Assembly: GCF_004005965.1 (NCBI RefSeq)
Contig: NZ_SACY01000002.1
Coordinates: 62,001 to 126,000 of the forward strand
DNA length: 64,000 nt
Direction: 5' to 3'
Source of the DNA: Sandaracinomonas limnophila
Lineage (GTDB): Bacteria; Bacteroidota; Bacteroidia; Cytophagales; Spirosomataceae
The notes under the pieces were generated by a model. That model had not been told where the DNA came from and ran no database searches. It worked only from the letters and a program-made list of their open reading frames with translations. This document shows positions 43,150-52,293 of the stretch, in pieces. Numbering within the stretch: position 1 is the first letter of the stretch; each line of letters opens with the position of its first letter. Both the position numbers and the translations under genes were made by a program.

Positions 43150-44178
43150 TTAAGAATAAACTTGTGTTATTAAAAATTCATTTTCCGGAAATGAAGCAAG
43201 TTCAGCCTTTTCCCAATCGGAATTAATTTTATTTTGAATTTCATGATTCAAATACTGATATTCACTTTCAGTTAAAACACCTTCATAAATAAGCGAATCT
43301 GCTAATCTTTTGATAGGGTCTCTTTTTTTCCAAGAATCCAGTTGAGCACCGCGTTTCACCCCAACGTCTATGTCATCTCTATGTCCAACATGACCTTTCC
43401 ATCTATAAGTAAATGCCTCAAGATAGTATGGTGTGTTTGAACTCCTCATTGATTCAACTTCAGATTTAAGCAACTTATACATTCCTACTACATCATTTCC
43501 ATCTACCGTATTGTAATTAATATGATGAGCCTTAGCAAATCTAGAAGTGGAATTTGATGGCTGTCTTAAATCAATGTGTAAATGGCTGGCAAAAAGATTA
43601 TTCTCACAAACATATAGAACAGGAAGATTCATAATTGATGCCATATTTAATGACTCATGTAGAACTCCCTCTTCACAAGCACCATCGCCAAAATAGCTAA
43701 TTGATATATCTCCAGCTTTATCCATTTTGGCTGCTAAACCAGCACCCGTTGCAATAGGAATTGTTGCTCCAACAATTGGAACCGACCCTTTAAATCCATT
43801 ATCATTATCGACAATGTGCATAGACCCCCCCATACCATGAGAACAACCATCATATTTACCAAGTACTTCTGCAAACAATGAATAAGTATTTTCATTTAGC
43901 GCTAAAAAATGAGAATGAGATCTATGAGCCCCAAAAGCACGATCTGACTTTCTCATTACTAATGAAACTGCCACCCCTATTGCTTCTTGACCTATGCCCA
44001 AATGACAGGGACATTTTATTTTACCAGATTCAACGTGTTCTGAAAGCTTTTCTTCTGCTTTTCTAATTAGCACCATCTTTCTTAGCATATCTACAAGCAA
44101 TGACTTTTCAATACCTTTAATGTCAATCCTGTCCCTAAATTTTGATGGATCAATTAATTCATTTACTTCTTGTTTCAT
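43150..44178 (-). CDS. TPP-dependent 2-oxoacid dehydrogenase E1 alpha-like subunit
   Basis: 342 residues. The TPP/Mg2+ motif GDGACEEGVLHESLNMAS, ending in an ENN about 30 residues later, is intact near 165-200; LGIGQEAIGVAV and FGAHRSHSHFLAL are standard alpha-subunit segments. The start codon overlaps the stop of the upstream DegT aminotransferase by one base, strong evidence that the three proteins act in one pathway. Canonical oxoacid dehydrogenase complexes need E2/E3, absent here. A sugar-specific acyloin-type role, as suggested for single-chain TPP enzymes making branched sugars (YerE), is a hypothesis. Confidence 0.82.
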   Translation of the reverse strand: MKQEVNELIDPSKFRDRIDIKGIEKSLLVDMLRKMVLIRKAEEKLSEHVESGKIKCPCHLGIGQEAIGVAVSLVMRKSDRAFGAHRSHSHFLALNENTYSLFAEVLGKYDGCSHGMGGSMHIVDNDNGFKGSVPIVGATIPIATGAGLAAKMDKAGDISISYFGDGACEEGVLHESLNMASIMNLPVLYVCENNLFASHLHIDLRQPSNSTSRFAKAHHINYNTVDGNDVVGMYKLLKSEVESMRSSNTPYYLEAFTYRWKGHVGHRDDIDVGVKRGAQLDSWKKRDPIKRLADSLIYEGVLTESEYQYLNHEIQNKINSDWEKAELASFPENEFLITQVYS

Positions 44179-45284
44179 TAATTATAAAAATTTACAATTT
44201 GTTCACAAACATATTCTACATCATCATTTGTCAATGCTGTGTTCATTGGAATCATCAAACATTTAGTAAACATTTCCTCAGTGTACGGAAGTCCAACACC
44301 AGTAAACCCTAAACTCGTTATTGAATGTACTGGCTGCCCACTCCATTGAATTAGTGTACCAACACCATTATCTTTTAGATGCTGCTTAAGTTCATCTCTT
44401 TTAAATGCTTCTATTTCATAGTTTTGATAAACATCATAATAATCTGGATTTGAATTTGGAGCTGGAGGAAGTTTGAGCTGAGGTAATTGCCCTAATCTAT
44501 CTTGATACATTTGTGCTATTTCTCTTCTTCTTTCAATTTCCTTGGAATAAAATGTAAGCTTAAAATCAAGTATTGCAGCTTGTAAATTATCTAGTCTTGA
44601 ATTAAATCCCCACATAACAAATACACCATCATCATTTCTTCCATGGTCTCTATATAACATTACTTTCTCATACATGTCTTTGTCATTTGTAACAAAACCA
44701 CCAGCATCTCCAAAACTGCCTAAATTCTTAGCAGGGTAAAAACTAATCGTTCCCCCTTTATCGAAAGTACCAACTCCGTTACCTTTAAACTTTGCTCCTA
44801 AACCTTGTGCCGCATCTTCCAATATAATCAGGTTAAATTCACGTGCAATTTTCATTAATTCATCCATGTCACAACATCTACCATTTACTTGTGTAGGTAA
44901 TATTGCTTTAGTCTTAGGAGTTATTAATTTTCTAACTGAATCTGGGTCAATCATATGATCTTCTTTACAATCAGCTGGAACTGGAATTGCCCCTACAAAA
45001 TGTATTGAAGCAGCAGTTGCAATGTATGTATGAGAAGCAAATATTACCTCGTCACCTTTTCCAATACCAGCTGCCATTAATGCGATCCAGATTGCATCTG
45101 TTCCATTCGCTAAACCGACAGCATATTTAGTACCAGCAAATTTTGCTAGATTTTCCTCAAAATCACGTAAATCTTTTTGAAGAATATATGCCCCTCTATA
45201 GCCGACATCCTTAAAAATTCTTACAAAATCTTCTTCATGTGATTTGAATAAATGAGGGTAATTAAAAAAAGGAACATTTTTCAT
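44178..45284 (-). CDS. DegT/DnrJ/EryC1/StrS aminotransferase linked to the TPP module
   Basis: 368 residues. Fold-type I PLP enzyme: GTDAIWIAL near 60, ILEDAAQGLGAKF near 155 with the PLP-pyridine Asp, and the Schiff-base Lys in SFYPAKNLGSFGDAGG near 182. It transfers an amino group from Glu or Gln to a keto-sugar nucleotide. It is coupled by a one-base overlap to the E1 alpha-like gene, so the keto substrate probably belongs to the unusual TPP branch. 39 bp downstream of the methyltransferase gene. Confidence 0.87.
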   Translation of the reverse strand: MKNVPFFNYPHLFKSHEEDFVRIFKDVGYRGAYILQKDLRDFEENLAKFAGTKYAVGLANGTDAIWIALMAAGIGKGDEVIFASHTYIATAASIHFVGAIPVPADCKEDHMIDPDSVRKLITPKTKAILPTQVNGRCCDMDELMKIAREFNLIILEDAAQGLGAKFKGNGVGTFDKGGTISFYPAKNLGSFGDAGGFVTNDKDMYEKVMLYRDHGRNDDGVFVMWGFNSRLDNLQAAILDFKLTFYSKEIERRREIAQMYQDRLGQLPQLKLPPAPNSNPDYYDVYQNYEIEAFKRDELKQHLKDNGVGTLIQWSGQPVHSITSLGFTGVGLPYTEEMFTKCLMIPMNTALTNDDVEYVCEQIVNFYN

Positions 45285-45323
45285 AATCTTAATTTTATTA
45301 AATTTATTTTATATTTTTATTAG

Positions 45324-46094
45324 TTATTTTTCAACCCTTATAACAACTTTAAATGCAAATTTATTGAGCATTGGAAATAAATAATCCATTTTAGAGACTA
45401 TCTTCGCAACTTTATTGTCATCAAAAAATATTTTTAAAAATGGACAAATAAATACAAATGTCCCGAAATAGCTCACTTTAATTTCTTTAAATAATTTATC
45501 TATTTTTTGTAATAATTTAATATTGGGCATTCTTTTCAAAGTACTAAATGATCTCCTGTTATTTAAATAATGATAATATCTATTAAGTCTATAAAAAATA
45601 TTATGATTAAATGAATCAACACAAATAAAAACACCACCAGGTTTTAACACTCTTTTAACCTCGGATAAAAACACCTCCTGGTTCAAATAAGAAAGGCTCC
45701 CAATACAAGTTATAAGATCAAAAGAATTATCTTCAAACGGTAAATCTTCAACATCACATGTTCTAAAATCAACATCTAGATTTAATTCAATAGAACGTTT
45801 TTTCGCTATTAATATGCTATTTTCAGCATAATCTAATGCAATCACATTTGCACCGTAAGAAGCTGCAGTAAAAGAGTGAACTCCATCTCCACAACACAAA
45901 TCAAGTTGTTTTAAATTTTTATTCTGACCTGCTAACTCTGCAATTAAACTTTCGTATTTAACATATGGGGCTTGTAAATAAGCTGGATATGCATGACTGC
46001 CTAAATTTGAAGTAATCCCAAAAGATGAATTAAGTTTTTCTTTTGAAGAATAATTATACCTATTTTGCTCAATCAACTTATCATTTAATTCCAT
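45324..46094 (-). CDS. Class I SAM-dependent methyltransferase
   Basis: 256 residues. Motif I LKQLDLCCGDGVHSF at about 58-72 and a later DVEDLPFEDNSFDLITCIGSLSYL with motif II/III are clear signs of a Rossmann-like methyltransferase of the UbiE/Methyltransf_11 type. Its start overlaps the upstream glycosyltransferase stop by one base, so it belongs to the polysaccharide operon. It probably O- or N-methylates a sugar residue or the growing chain. The specific acceptor cannot be deduced. Confidence 0.82.
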   Translation of the reverse strand: MELNDKLIEQNRYNYSSKEKLNSSFGITSNLGSHAYPAYLQAPYVKYESLIAELAGQNKNLKQLDLCCGDGVHSFTAASYGANVIALDYAENSILIAKKRSIELNLDVDFRTCDVEDLPFEDNSFDLITCIGSLSYLNQEVFLSEVKRVLKPGGVFICVDSFNHNIFYRLNRYYHYLNNRRSFSTLKRMPNIKLLQKIDKLFKEIKVSYFGTFVFICPFLKIFFDDNKVAKIVSKMDYLFPMLNKFAFKVVIRVEK

Positions 46095-47371
46095 TAATAA
46101 TTTTTAAGTTTTTTCTCACTGTAAAAAGAAATGCAATTTTCAATATGACTCAAATAATTCTTATATACCGTGGTAGAGTCAAAGTTATTATTATAAATTT
46201 TATTAATGTTATTTTTTAATTGTGATTTATCAAATTTGGAGTTAAGAGCAAGTTTAATAACTGATAAAAACGAATCAGCATCATCATAATTAAATCCAAT
46301 ATTAAAATCTGTAATTAGTTGCCCTAACTCACTATTCTTTAAAGAATTTAAGATAGGTAACCCAGCTGACATATATTCAATTGATTTACCCGGGATTGCA
46401 TTTAAATAATTTTCCTTCGATAAAAATGCACATAATCCAAAGTCGGATAGTTTCATTAACGAGTAAATTTGAGATGCTGAAACAAAACCTGGGAAATGCA
46501 CATTATCTAGGTTTTGAGTTTTACTAACTAATTCATTTAATCTATCTCCTGAACCGCAAATTACAAATTCAACAGGTAATTTTTGGTCAAAAGCAATTTT
46601 TATACAAGTTACAATTGTGTCCCAATCACTTTGATATCCAATAGCTCCAAAGAAACATATCCTTAATTTGGCTCTATTAGAAAGCATAGTTCCCCAATAG
46701 TTATCTGCTTTTATTAACTCTGCCTCACTATATTGATTTTTTAAATACCCCAGTGGAAAGACTGCGTCATATTGATTTTTTTTTCTTTTAGCTTTCCTTA
46801 AAGCAATTGACAAAAAACCCTCTGTTACACCCAATACACCTGTTGCATTCAGAAATATATTATTTACTCTTCTAATTAAAGGGTATAACAATATCTTTCC
46901 TAAGAATTTAAAAGGTTTTGGTATTAAATCTATATAAACTTCAGGCCATAAATCACGATAGTCAATTAAAATTGGAATATTATTGATTTTAGCATAAGCA
47001 ATAGCAGATTCACATAGCCCTATTGTTGGAAATGCTGAAACTATTATATCTGGTTTTTCCTCTTCTAATATTTTTTTTTTGAAAATTTCATTTACATTAT
47101 TGTGGTCTCTAATTCTTTCAAATGAAACATTTTTTCTATACCCTCCACCATTAATAGCTATCATTTTGAAATTAGTCCCAATTTTGCAATCGATAGTATT
47201 CTCAAAAATCTGCTTCTTGGTAAAATGACTAAACGTTGATGTCCACCATGTCACATCAACATCTTTTCTATTCTCTAATATATACTTAGACAATATCCCT
47301 GTTCTATGTAATCTTAATTTATTATCTGGATGGAATATTGGTTCCCCTATAGTTACTAACCAAATTTTCAT
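46094..47371 (-). CDS. GT4-family glycosyltransferase (WbuB-like)
   Basis: 425 residues, GT-B fold. N-terminal KIWLVTIGEPIFHPDNKLRLHRTGILSKYI resembles the WbuB/FucNAc-transferase group; the C-terminal half has CGSGDRLNELV, NVHFPGFVSASQIY and the PGKSIEYMSAGLPIL donor-binding segment with its E-x7-E-like acidic pair. Cytoplasmic, retaining transfer to lipid-linked oligosaccharide is expected. It follows the aminotransferase stop at 47377 after 5 bp. Donor sugar unknown; an N-acetylated 6-deoxy or uronic sugar is plausible from the pathway genes. Confidence 0.85.
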   Translation of the reverse strand: MKIWLVTIGEPIFHPDNKLRLHRTGILSKYILENRKDVDVTWWTSTFSHFTKKQIFENTIDCKIGTNFKMIAINGGGYRKNVSFERIRDHNNVNEIFKKKILEEEKPDIIVSAFPTIGLCESAIAYAKINNIPILIDYRDLWPEVYIDLIPKPFKFLGKILLYPLIRRVNNIFLNATGVLGVTEGFLSIALRKAKRKKNQYDAVFPLGYLKNQYSEAELIKADNYWGTMLSNRAKLRICFFGAIGYQSDWDTIVTCIKIAFDQKLPVEFVICGSGDRLNELVSKTQNLDNVHFPGFVSASQIYSLMKLSDFGLCAFLSKENYLNAIPGKSIEYMSAGLPILNSLKNSELGQLITDFNIGFNYDDADSFLSVIKLALNSKFDKSQLKNNINKIYNNNFDSTTVYKNYLSHIENCISFYSEKKLKNY

Positions 47372-47376
47372 TGATT

Positions 47377-48483
47377 TTATTTTGATTTATAAAACTCTTT
47401 AATACAATCTACTACATACGCGATAGATGTAGAATCTAGTTCAGGATACATTGGTAATGATATAATTTCTTTATGATGTTTTATTGAATTAGGAATTAAA
47501 CTTAGATCTGTATTTAGATGTGAATATGCTGGTAATAATGGAAGCGGGGTAGGATAATGAATAGCAGTCTCTATACCCTTAGAACTCAAATATGAAACCA
47601 ACTCATTCCTCTCCTTAACTCTGATTACATACAAATGGAATGAATGAAATGAATTTGCTCGAACTTTAGGAATTTGTACGGAATTTAAATCCTTGAGCAA
47701 TGAATTATAGATCATTGCATTATTATTTCTTTTTAGATTCCAAGAACTAAGATGCGGTAACTTGACACTTAAAACTGCGGCTTGAATCCCATCCAATCTA
47801 CTGTTAATCCCTTCCATTAAATGTTCATGTTTCTTTAAAGCCCCATGATTTGCATACATTCTAAATTTATTACTTAGGCTAGAATTACTAGTCAAAATAC
47901 ACCCAGCATCACCATAAGCACCTAAATTTTTTCCTGGATAAAAACTAAATGTAGAAGCATCTCCAAAAGTCCCAACATATTTACCATTTAACATCGAAAA
48001 ATGAGACTGAGCACAATCTTCGACTACAAAAAGTTTGTGCTCTTTAGCTATTTTCATAATACTTTCCATGTCAGCTGCTTGACCATATAAGTGCACAGGA
48101 ATAATAGCTTTAGTCTTTTTAGTAATTGCTGATTCAATTTTAATTGGATCAATTGTATAATATTCGTCAATATCAACAAAAACAGGTTTTGCCCCGGTTT
48201 GTGAAATAGTTTCAGAAGTTGAAATCCAACTTGAAGCTGTTGTTATAACTTCATCTCCAATCCCAATTCCTAACATTTTAAGCGTGATGTAAATTGCATC
48301 AGTTCCATTTGCAACTGAAACGCATTCTGGGACTTTATATAATGCTTTAAAATCCTCTTCAAATTTTTTGGGGTATTTACCGCCAACAAATGCTAATTCA
48401 TCTATTACGCCTAAAATTGCACTATCAATTTCAGATTTCAATGATAGATATTGTGTCTTTAAATCTGCAAATTTTACTTTCAT
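47377..48483 (-). CDS. DegT-type aminotransferase, WbpE-like (UDP-3-keto-GlcNAcA)
   Basis: 368 residues from the ATG at 48481-48483 (MKVKFADLKTQY); the longer frame adds 23 AT-rich residues and overlaps nothing useful. PLP features: GTDAIYITL, VVEDCAQSHFSM and the Lys in SFYPGKNLGAYGDAGCI. Directly after a hexapeptide acyltransferase (7 bp) and a Gfo/Idh dehydrogenase, the order matches P. aeruginosa WbpB-WbpD-WbpE. There WbpE converts UDP-3-keto-GlcNAcA to UDP-GlcNAc(3NH2)A. Assignment rests on neighbourhood plus family. Confidence 0.83.
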   Translation of the reverse strand: MKVKFADLKTQYLSLKSEIDSAILGVIDELAFVGGKYPKKFEEDFKALYKVPECVSVANGTDAIYITLKMLGIGIGDEVITTASSWISTSETISQTGAKPVFVDIDEYYTIDPIKIESAITKKTKAIIPVHLYGQAADMESIMKIAKEHKLFVVEDCAQSHFSMLNGKYVGTFGDASTFSFYPGKNLGAYGDAGCILTSNSSLSNKFRMYANHGALKKHEHLMEGINSRLDGIQAAVLSVKLPHLSSWNLKRNNNAMIYNSLLKDLNSVQIPKVRANSFHSFHLYVIRVKERNELVSYLSSKGIETAIHYPTPLPLLPAYSHLNTDLSLIPNSIKHHKEIISLPMYPELDSTSIAYVVDCIKEFYKSK

Positions 48484-48490
48484 GATCTTT

Positions 48491-48949
48491 TTATTTTTTT
48501 TTTGCTGGATTACCGAAATAAATACCCGGTAAATCAATATTTTTAGTAACAACTGCCCCTGCTCCTATTACGACATTATCACAAATGGACACTGGCAAAA
48601 TCGTTGCATTACTACCAATTGAGACATTATTCCCAATATACGTATTCTTCCATTTAGCTTTATTACCCATTGCCGGCCCACCGTCTTCAAATAAATCATT
48701 TATAAACATAACACCGTGCCCAATGAAACAGTTTTCTCCAATAGTTACCAATTCACAAATAAATGAATGTGATTGTATTTTAGTAGATTTTCCAATTATT
48801 ACATCTTTTTGAATTTCAACAAATGGTCCAATAAAAACATCATCATGTATTTCGCATCCATATAAATTGACCGGCTCAACAACTTTAACATTTTCACCAA
48901 ATATTACATTAATAATACCGTTTCTGTGAAGCTTTAAATTTTCAGACAT
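48491..48949 (-). CDS. Left-handed beta-helix acyltransferase, WbpD-like
   Basis: 152 residues, mostly hexapeptide repeats of the [LIV]-G-x4 type (VFIGPFVEIQKDVIIG, CFIGHGVMFIN, VSIGSNATILP, VVIGAGAVVTKNI, ending IYFGNPAKKK). His in the IGHGV turn can serve as base. WbpD N-acetylates UDP-GlcNAc(3NH2)A using acetyl-CoA; WbpD and FdtC are the nearest types I can recall. Located between the putative WbpB and WbpE genes with 7-8 bp spacing on either side. Cytoplasmic trimer expected. Confidence 0.85.
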   Translation of the reverse strand: MSENLKLHRNGIINVIFGENVKVVEPVNLYGCEIHDDVFIGPFVEIQKDVIIGKSTKIQSHSFICELVTIGENCFIGHGVMFINDLFEDGGPAMGNKAKWKNTYIGNNVSIGSNATILPVSICDNVVIGAGAVVTKNIDLPGIYFGNPAKKK

Positions 48950-48957
48950 ATCTAAAT

Positions 48958-49962
48958 TTATTTTTTAGCTGAATTGTATATTTTTTCAATGATTTCAACA
49001 GTTTTTAAACCATCAAACAAACTGGCACTGATACTGGCACGATTATTCAATACATCTATTAAATTTTCATATACTTTATCATGATTACTCATAGAGCCAA
49101 CATATGTTCCATAATTATTAGGCTTATTACCTTCTGCTAGATTTTCAATCTTATAATTTTTAATATTTTGATATTCAAGTTCATTTAAATACTGCCCACC
49201 AATTTTCACAGTTCCATTTTCTGCAAAAATCGTCAAAGACCCCTCCATATTTTTTTCAAAGCTATTGACTGTATAATTTATTGTTCCTAGTGCCCCATTT
49301 TTAAACTTGACAATAACAACACCAGTATCTTCAAATTCAATAATGTCTTTATGAGCAAAATTATTTACAAATGAATGAATTTCATCTACATCTCCAATCA
49401 TCCAATATAATAAATCAATAAAATGACTAAACTGTGTAAAAAGTGTACCTCCATCTAAGTCAAGTGTCCCTTTCCATGAATTTTTGTAATAATCAAAATT
49501 ACGATTCCAAAAACAATTAAGTTGAATACTATAAATTTCACCTAAAACACCTTGATCAATTACTGATTTTACAGCCTCAACAGGTGGATTAAAACGATTT
49601 TGTTTAATGGCAAATAATCTTTTATTGTGCTTTTCAGCGGTCCTAATCATCTTTCCGCAATCAGTGGAGGTCAATGCCATTGGCTTCTCGCAAATTACAT
49701 TCAATCCTGCATTCAAACATTTTATTGAATGCTCTGCATGTAAACCATTAGGACTACATATGGCAACAACATCAATTTCAGATTCTGATTTAATCATATC
49801 ATCAATATTATAATATGCACGAGCAGAGTACTTACTAGCTAAATCATTTGCCTTTTCTGGAACAATGTCACAAACTGAAACTAAAGTAGCTTTATTAAAA
49901 ATATGTTCAGCATGTCGTTGAGCAATACGTCCACAACCAATAATTGCAATTTTAGGAATCAT
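48958..49962 (-). CDS. Gfo/Idh/MocA oxidoreductase, WbpB-like (UDP-GlcNAcA 3-dehydrogenase)
   Basis: 334 residues. Rossmann IIGCGRIAQRHAEHI at about 6-20, catalytic Lys in VICEKPMALTS near 97, and LDGGTLFTQFSHFIDLLYWMIG near 170-190 with the conserved His. No Tat signal, unlike the other two members in this window, so it is cytoplasmic and biosynthetic. Position next to WbpD- and WbpE-like genes supports oxidation of C3 of UDP-GlcNAcA. It overlaps the upstream glycosyltransferase by 4 bp. Confidence 0.85.
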   Translation of the reverse strand: MIPKIAIIGCGRIAQRHAEHIFNKATLVSVCDIVPEKANDLASKYSARAYYNIDDMIKSESEIDVVAICSPNGLHAEHSIKCLNAGLNVICEKPMALTSTDCGKMIRTAEKHNKRLFAIKQNRFNPPVEAVKSVIDQGVLGEIYSIQLNCFWNRNFDYYKNSWKGTLDLDGGTLFTQFSHFIDLLYWMIGDVDEIHSFVNNFAHKDIIEFEDTGVVIVKFKNGALGTINYTVNSFEKNMEGSLTIFAENGTVKIGGQYLNELEYQNIKNYKIENLAEGNKPNNYGTYVGSMSNHDKVYENLIDVLNNRASISASLFDGLKTVEIIEKIYNSAKK

Positions 49963-50942
49963 AATTTATAAATGTTTAAAATTTTATCTAATACTGAAGT
50001 TAAAGCAAATTCGGAAGCTATAACTGTTAAGTCCTTTGGTTTATCAACCAACAATTTGGAATATAGCTTAATAATATTTTTGGCAATAAATAAAGGGTCT
50101 GGCTTTGATACAAAACAAAATTCAGTTCTTTTAGAAATTAGTTTCAAATCACTAACATCAGTTGAAACAAAAGGAGTGTTACATGCAAGTGCCTCTTTAA
50201 TAATATTAGGCCAACCTTCATATTCAGAGGTTAACAATACAACATCGCATGCAGATAAATATTTAAAAATATCTTGATGAGGTACATTTGATATAAAAAT
50301 AAATTCAAGATTTGGAATACTCTTTTTTGCAATTTCAATTGATTTAAGTGCTAGAGGTATATTTTTAATAGAATTATTAGAATCTATTGAACCAAGTCCA
50401 ATTAAAAATGTATTATTTTTAATTCCAATCAAACTCTTTGCCTCAAATTTATCCATTGGATAAAAGTTATCTAAATCAATTCCATCTGTCACGACAGAGA
50501 TTCTGTGCTCCAAATCAGGAAATTTATTAACAAGCTCAGCTTTAATTCGATAGGACATTACTATAATTGAATCATATCTACCTAAAGAAAAATAAGTTAA
50601 ACGAGTAGCAATATAAGACCTAATTCTTCCTACAAACCCTTGATTAACATGATAATACCAATCTGAACCACGGATTGAAAGTACTTTAAATTTAGCTTTT
50701 AATAGTGATGTTAAAAAACCATTCCCAGAACCATATTGTGAATGCAAAATGTCAGGATTCAAGTTATAATATTTAAATAACTGAAATACAAAATAAAATG
50801 GATTGAAAATTTTTTTAAAACATATTTGTCTAATATCAACACCACGTTTAGAAAATTGGTTTAGTTGAACAAACATAAAAACGCCTGAACTAACAAATTT
50901 ATCTCTAAACGAATGTGTCCAAACAATATCTTTCATCTGCAT
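49959..50942 (-). CDS. GT4-family glycosyltransferase
   Basis: 327 residues, GT-B. N-terminal domain is short; the C-terminal half has VVTDGIDLDNFYPMDK, IGLGSIDSNNSIKNIPLALKSIE and the donor-site CDVVLLTSEYEGWPNIIKEALACNTPFVSTDVS with the E-x7-E pair. Starts one base into the stop of the Wzy gene and overlaps the Gfo/Idh start by 4 bp. It adds one of the sugars of the repeat unit; specificity not predictable. Confidence 0.85.
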   Translation of the reverse strand: MQMKDIVWTHSFRDKFVSSGVFMFVQLNQFSKRGVDIRQICFKKIFNPFYFVFQLFKYYNLNPDILHSQYGSGNGFLTSLLKAKFKVLSIRGSDWYYHVNQGFVGRIRSYIATRLTYFSLGRYDSIIVMSYRIKAELVNKFPDLEHRISVVTDGIDLDNFYPMDKFEAKSLIGIKNNTFLIGLGSIDSNNSIKNIPLALKSIEIAKKSIPNLEFIFISNVPHQDIFKYLSACDVVLLTSEYEGWPNIIKEALACNTPFVSTDVSDLKLISKRTEFCFVSKPDPLFIAKNIIKLYSKLLVDKPKDLTVIASEFALTSVLDKILNIYKL

Positions 50943-52291
50943 CAGTTTACTTTAGTAAAAACCAAGTTTTTGGACATAATTGCCAAAAAATAAAAAATAA
51001 AAATACCTAAAAAAAATGATCGCAAACTTAATATCATTCCACCCCGAACTGCACTAACAATAAACGCTTGAAAATATGTAACAAAAATGAAAATAGATGT
51101 AGGATTAGAATTAATTTTAACCAAAATTGACCTATATAGGACAGCAATAAATGCCGAAAAAAATATAGAAGTTATTAGAACACCTAAATTACCAAATGAC
51201 CAATAGCCATCTATTAACACAAACATACCCATCCCCCCCCCTTGGGAATAAACATCTTTATAAAATACAGAGGCAAATAACTCAGAAGTAGGTAATGGTC
51301 TGTTATCATAGAAAATCCTAGGAATAAAAACTAAAAAATCATTAAGCAAATTAACCCCATATGTAAATTCAAAGCCATTATTAATAATTTCATGTTGAAG
51401 CTTTTGCAGATTAATACTTGTTTGCAGTTCACTACTATTTTGCAACTTTAAAAATGAAAAGCCATATTGATTATAAAATGATTCAAATAAAGTAATCATT
51501 TGAGAAAAATCACTTGCAGATCTAACAATGGGGATAATATTAATAATTACATAAACCCAAAAAAAGCCTACAATCAAAAAAACAGCTTTTATAAAATTTA
51601 TGGATTTAAAAATATTTGTAGTGAAATATAAATAGAAAAAAATGAACAAAAAATAAGAAACAAAAACTGCTCTCGTACCAGATAGAAATGAATGAACAAT
51701 TAACAGAGCACAGGGAATAATATATATAATTTTTAGAAGACTTTTTGATTTCTTAAATTGTTCTAAACAACTATAAATTAGTAGAAAAATAGGAGTAGTT
51801 TGAAAAAAAATCTCAACAAGTGCAAATTCTTTATTGTTTCTATATTCTAATCTAGAATCAAAAGCAACCTCACCATATGACTTAATGTCTGACAAATCAA
51901 ATTGAGAAAATATACCTGTAGGATTAACCAAAACACTGATTAAAATATAAAAAAATATTATATATTTAAAAGTGACAGGGTTGACAGAAGGTATAACCTT
52001 TACAATAACCTTCGATTTGATAACCCAAAAAAAACCAATATAAAATCCTAGCAAACCCAATATACAGGTAATAAAATATTCTAAGCCTATATTAAACCCA
52101 AAACTATTTCCAAAAATATCCTCTTGATTTTCATAGAAGTATAATAAGCCCGCAAATGAATAAATAAAATAAATTAACGGGAACAAAAAAAAAGGACTAA
52201 AAAAACTAAATTCACCAGCCTTTTTACTGTAAAAAGTAAAAAGAGTGAACGATAAAAAAAAAATAATTAAATAAATTAAAGTTAGATCCAA
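50942..52291 (-). CDS. O-antigen/capsule polymerase (Wzy-like)
   Basis: 449 residues, about eleven hydrophobic helices with a large hydrophilic loop at residues about 265-345 (containing FIPRIFYDNRPLPTSELFA and GGGMGMFVLIDGYWSFGNLG), an arrangement common to Wzy/O-antigen polymerases. Primary sequence similarity in this family is low, so the call rests on topology and cluster position. It would join lipid-linked repeat units at the periplasmic face after Wzx flipping. It shares its last base with the GT start at 50942. Confidence 0.78.
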   Translation of the reverse strand: MDLTLIYLIIFFLSFTLFTFYSKKAGEFSFFSPFFLFPLIYFIYSFAGLLYFYENQEDIFGNSFGFNIGLEYFITCILGLLGFYIGFFWVIKSKVIVKVIPSVNPVTFKYIIFFYILISVLVNPTGIFSQFDLSDIKSYGEVAFDSRLEYRNNKEFALVEIFFQTTPIFLLIYSCLEQFKKSKSLLKIIYIIPCALLIVHSFLSGTRAVFVSYFLFIFFYLYFTTNIFKSINFIKAVFLIVGFFWVYVIINIIPIVRSASDFSQMITLFESFYNQYGFSFLKLQNSSELQTSINLQKLQHEIINNGFEFTYGVNLLNDFLVFIPRIFYDNRPLPTSELFASVFYKDVYSQGGGMGMFVLIDGYWSFGNLGVLITSIFFSAFIAVLYRSILVKINSNPTSIFIFVTYFQAFIVSAVRGGMILSLRSFFLGIFIFYFLAIMSKNLVFTKVN

Positions 52292-52293
52292 GT

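Noticed and set aside
42159-44178. Canonical pyruvate or branched-chain dehydrogenase complex
   Set aside because: No E2 or E3 genes, and all neighbours are polysaccharide genes coupled by overlaps.
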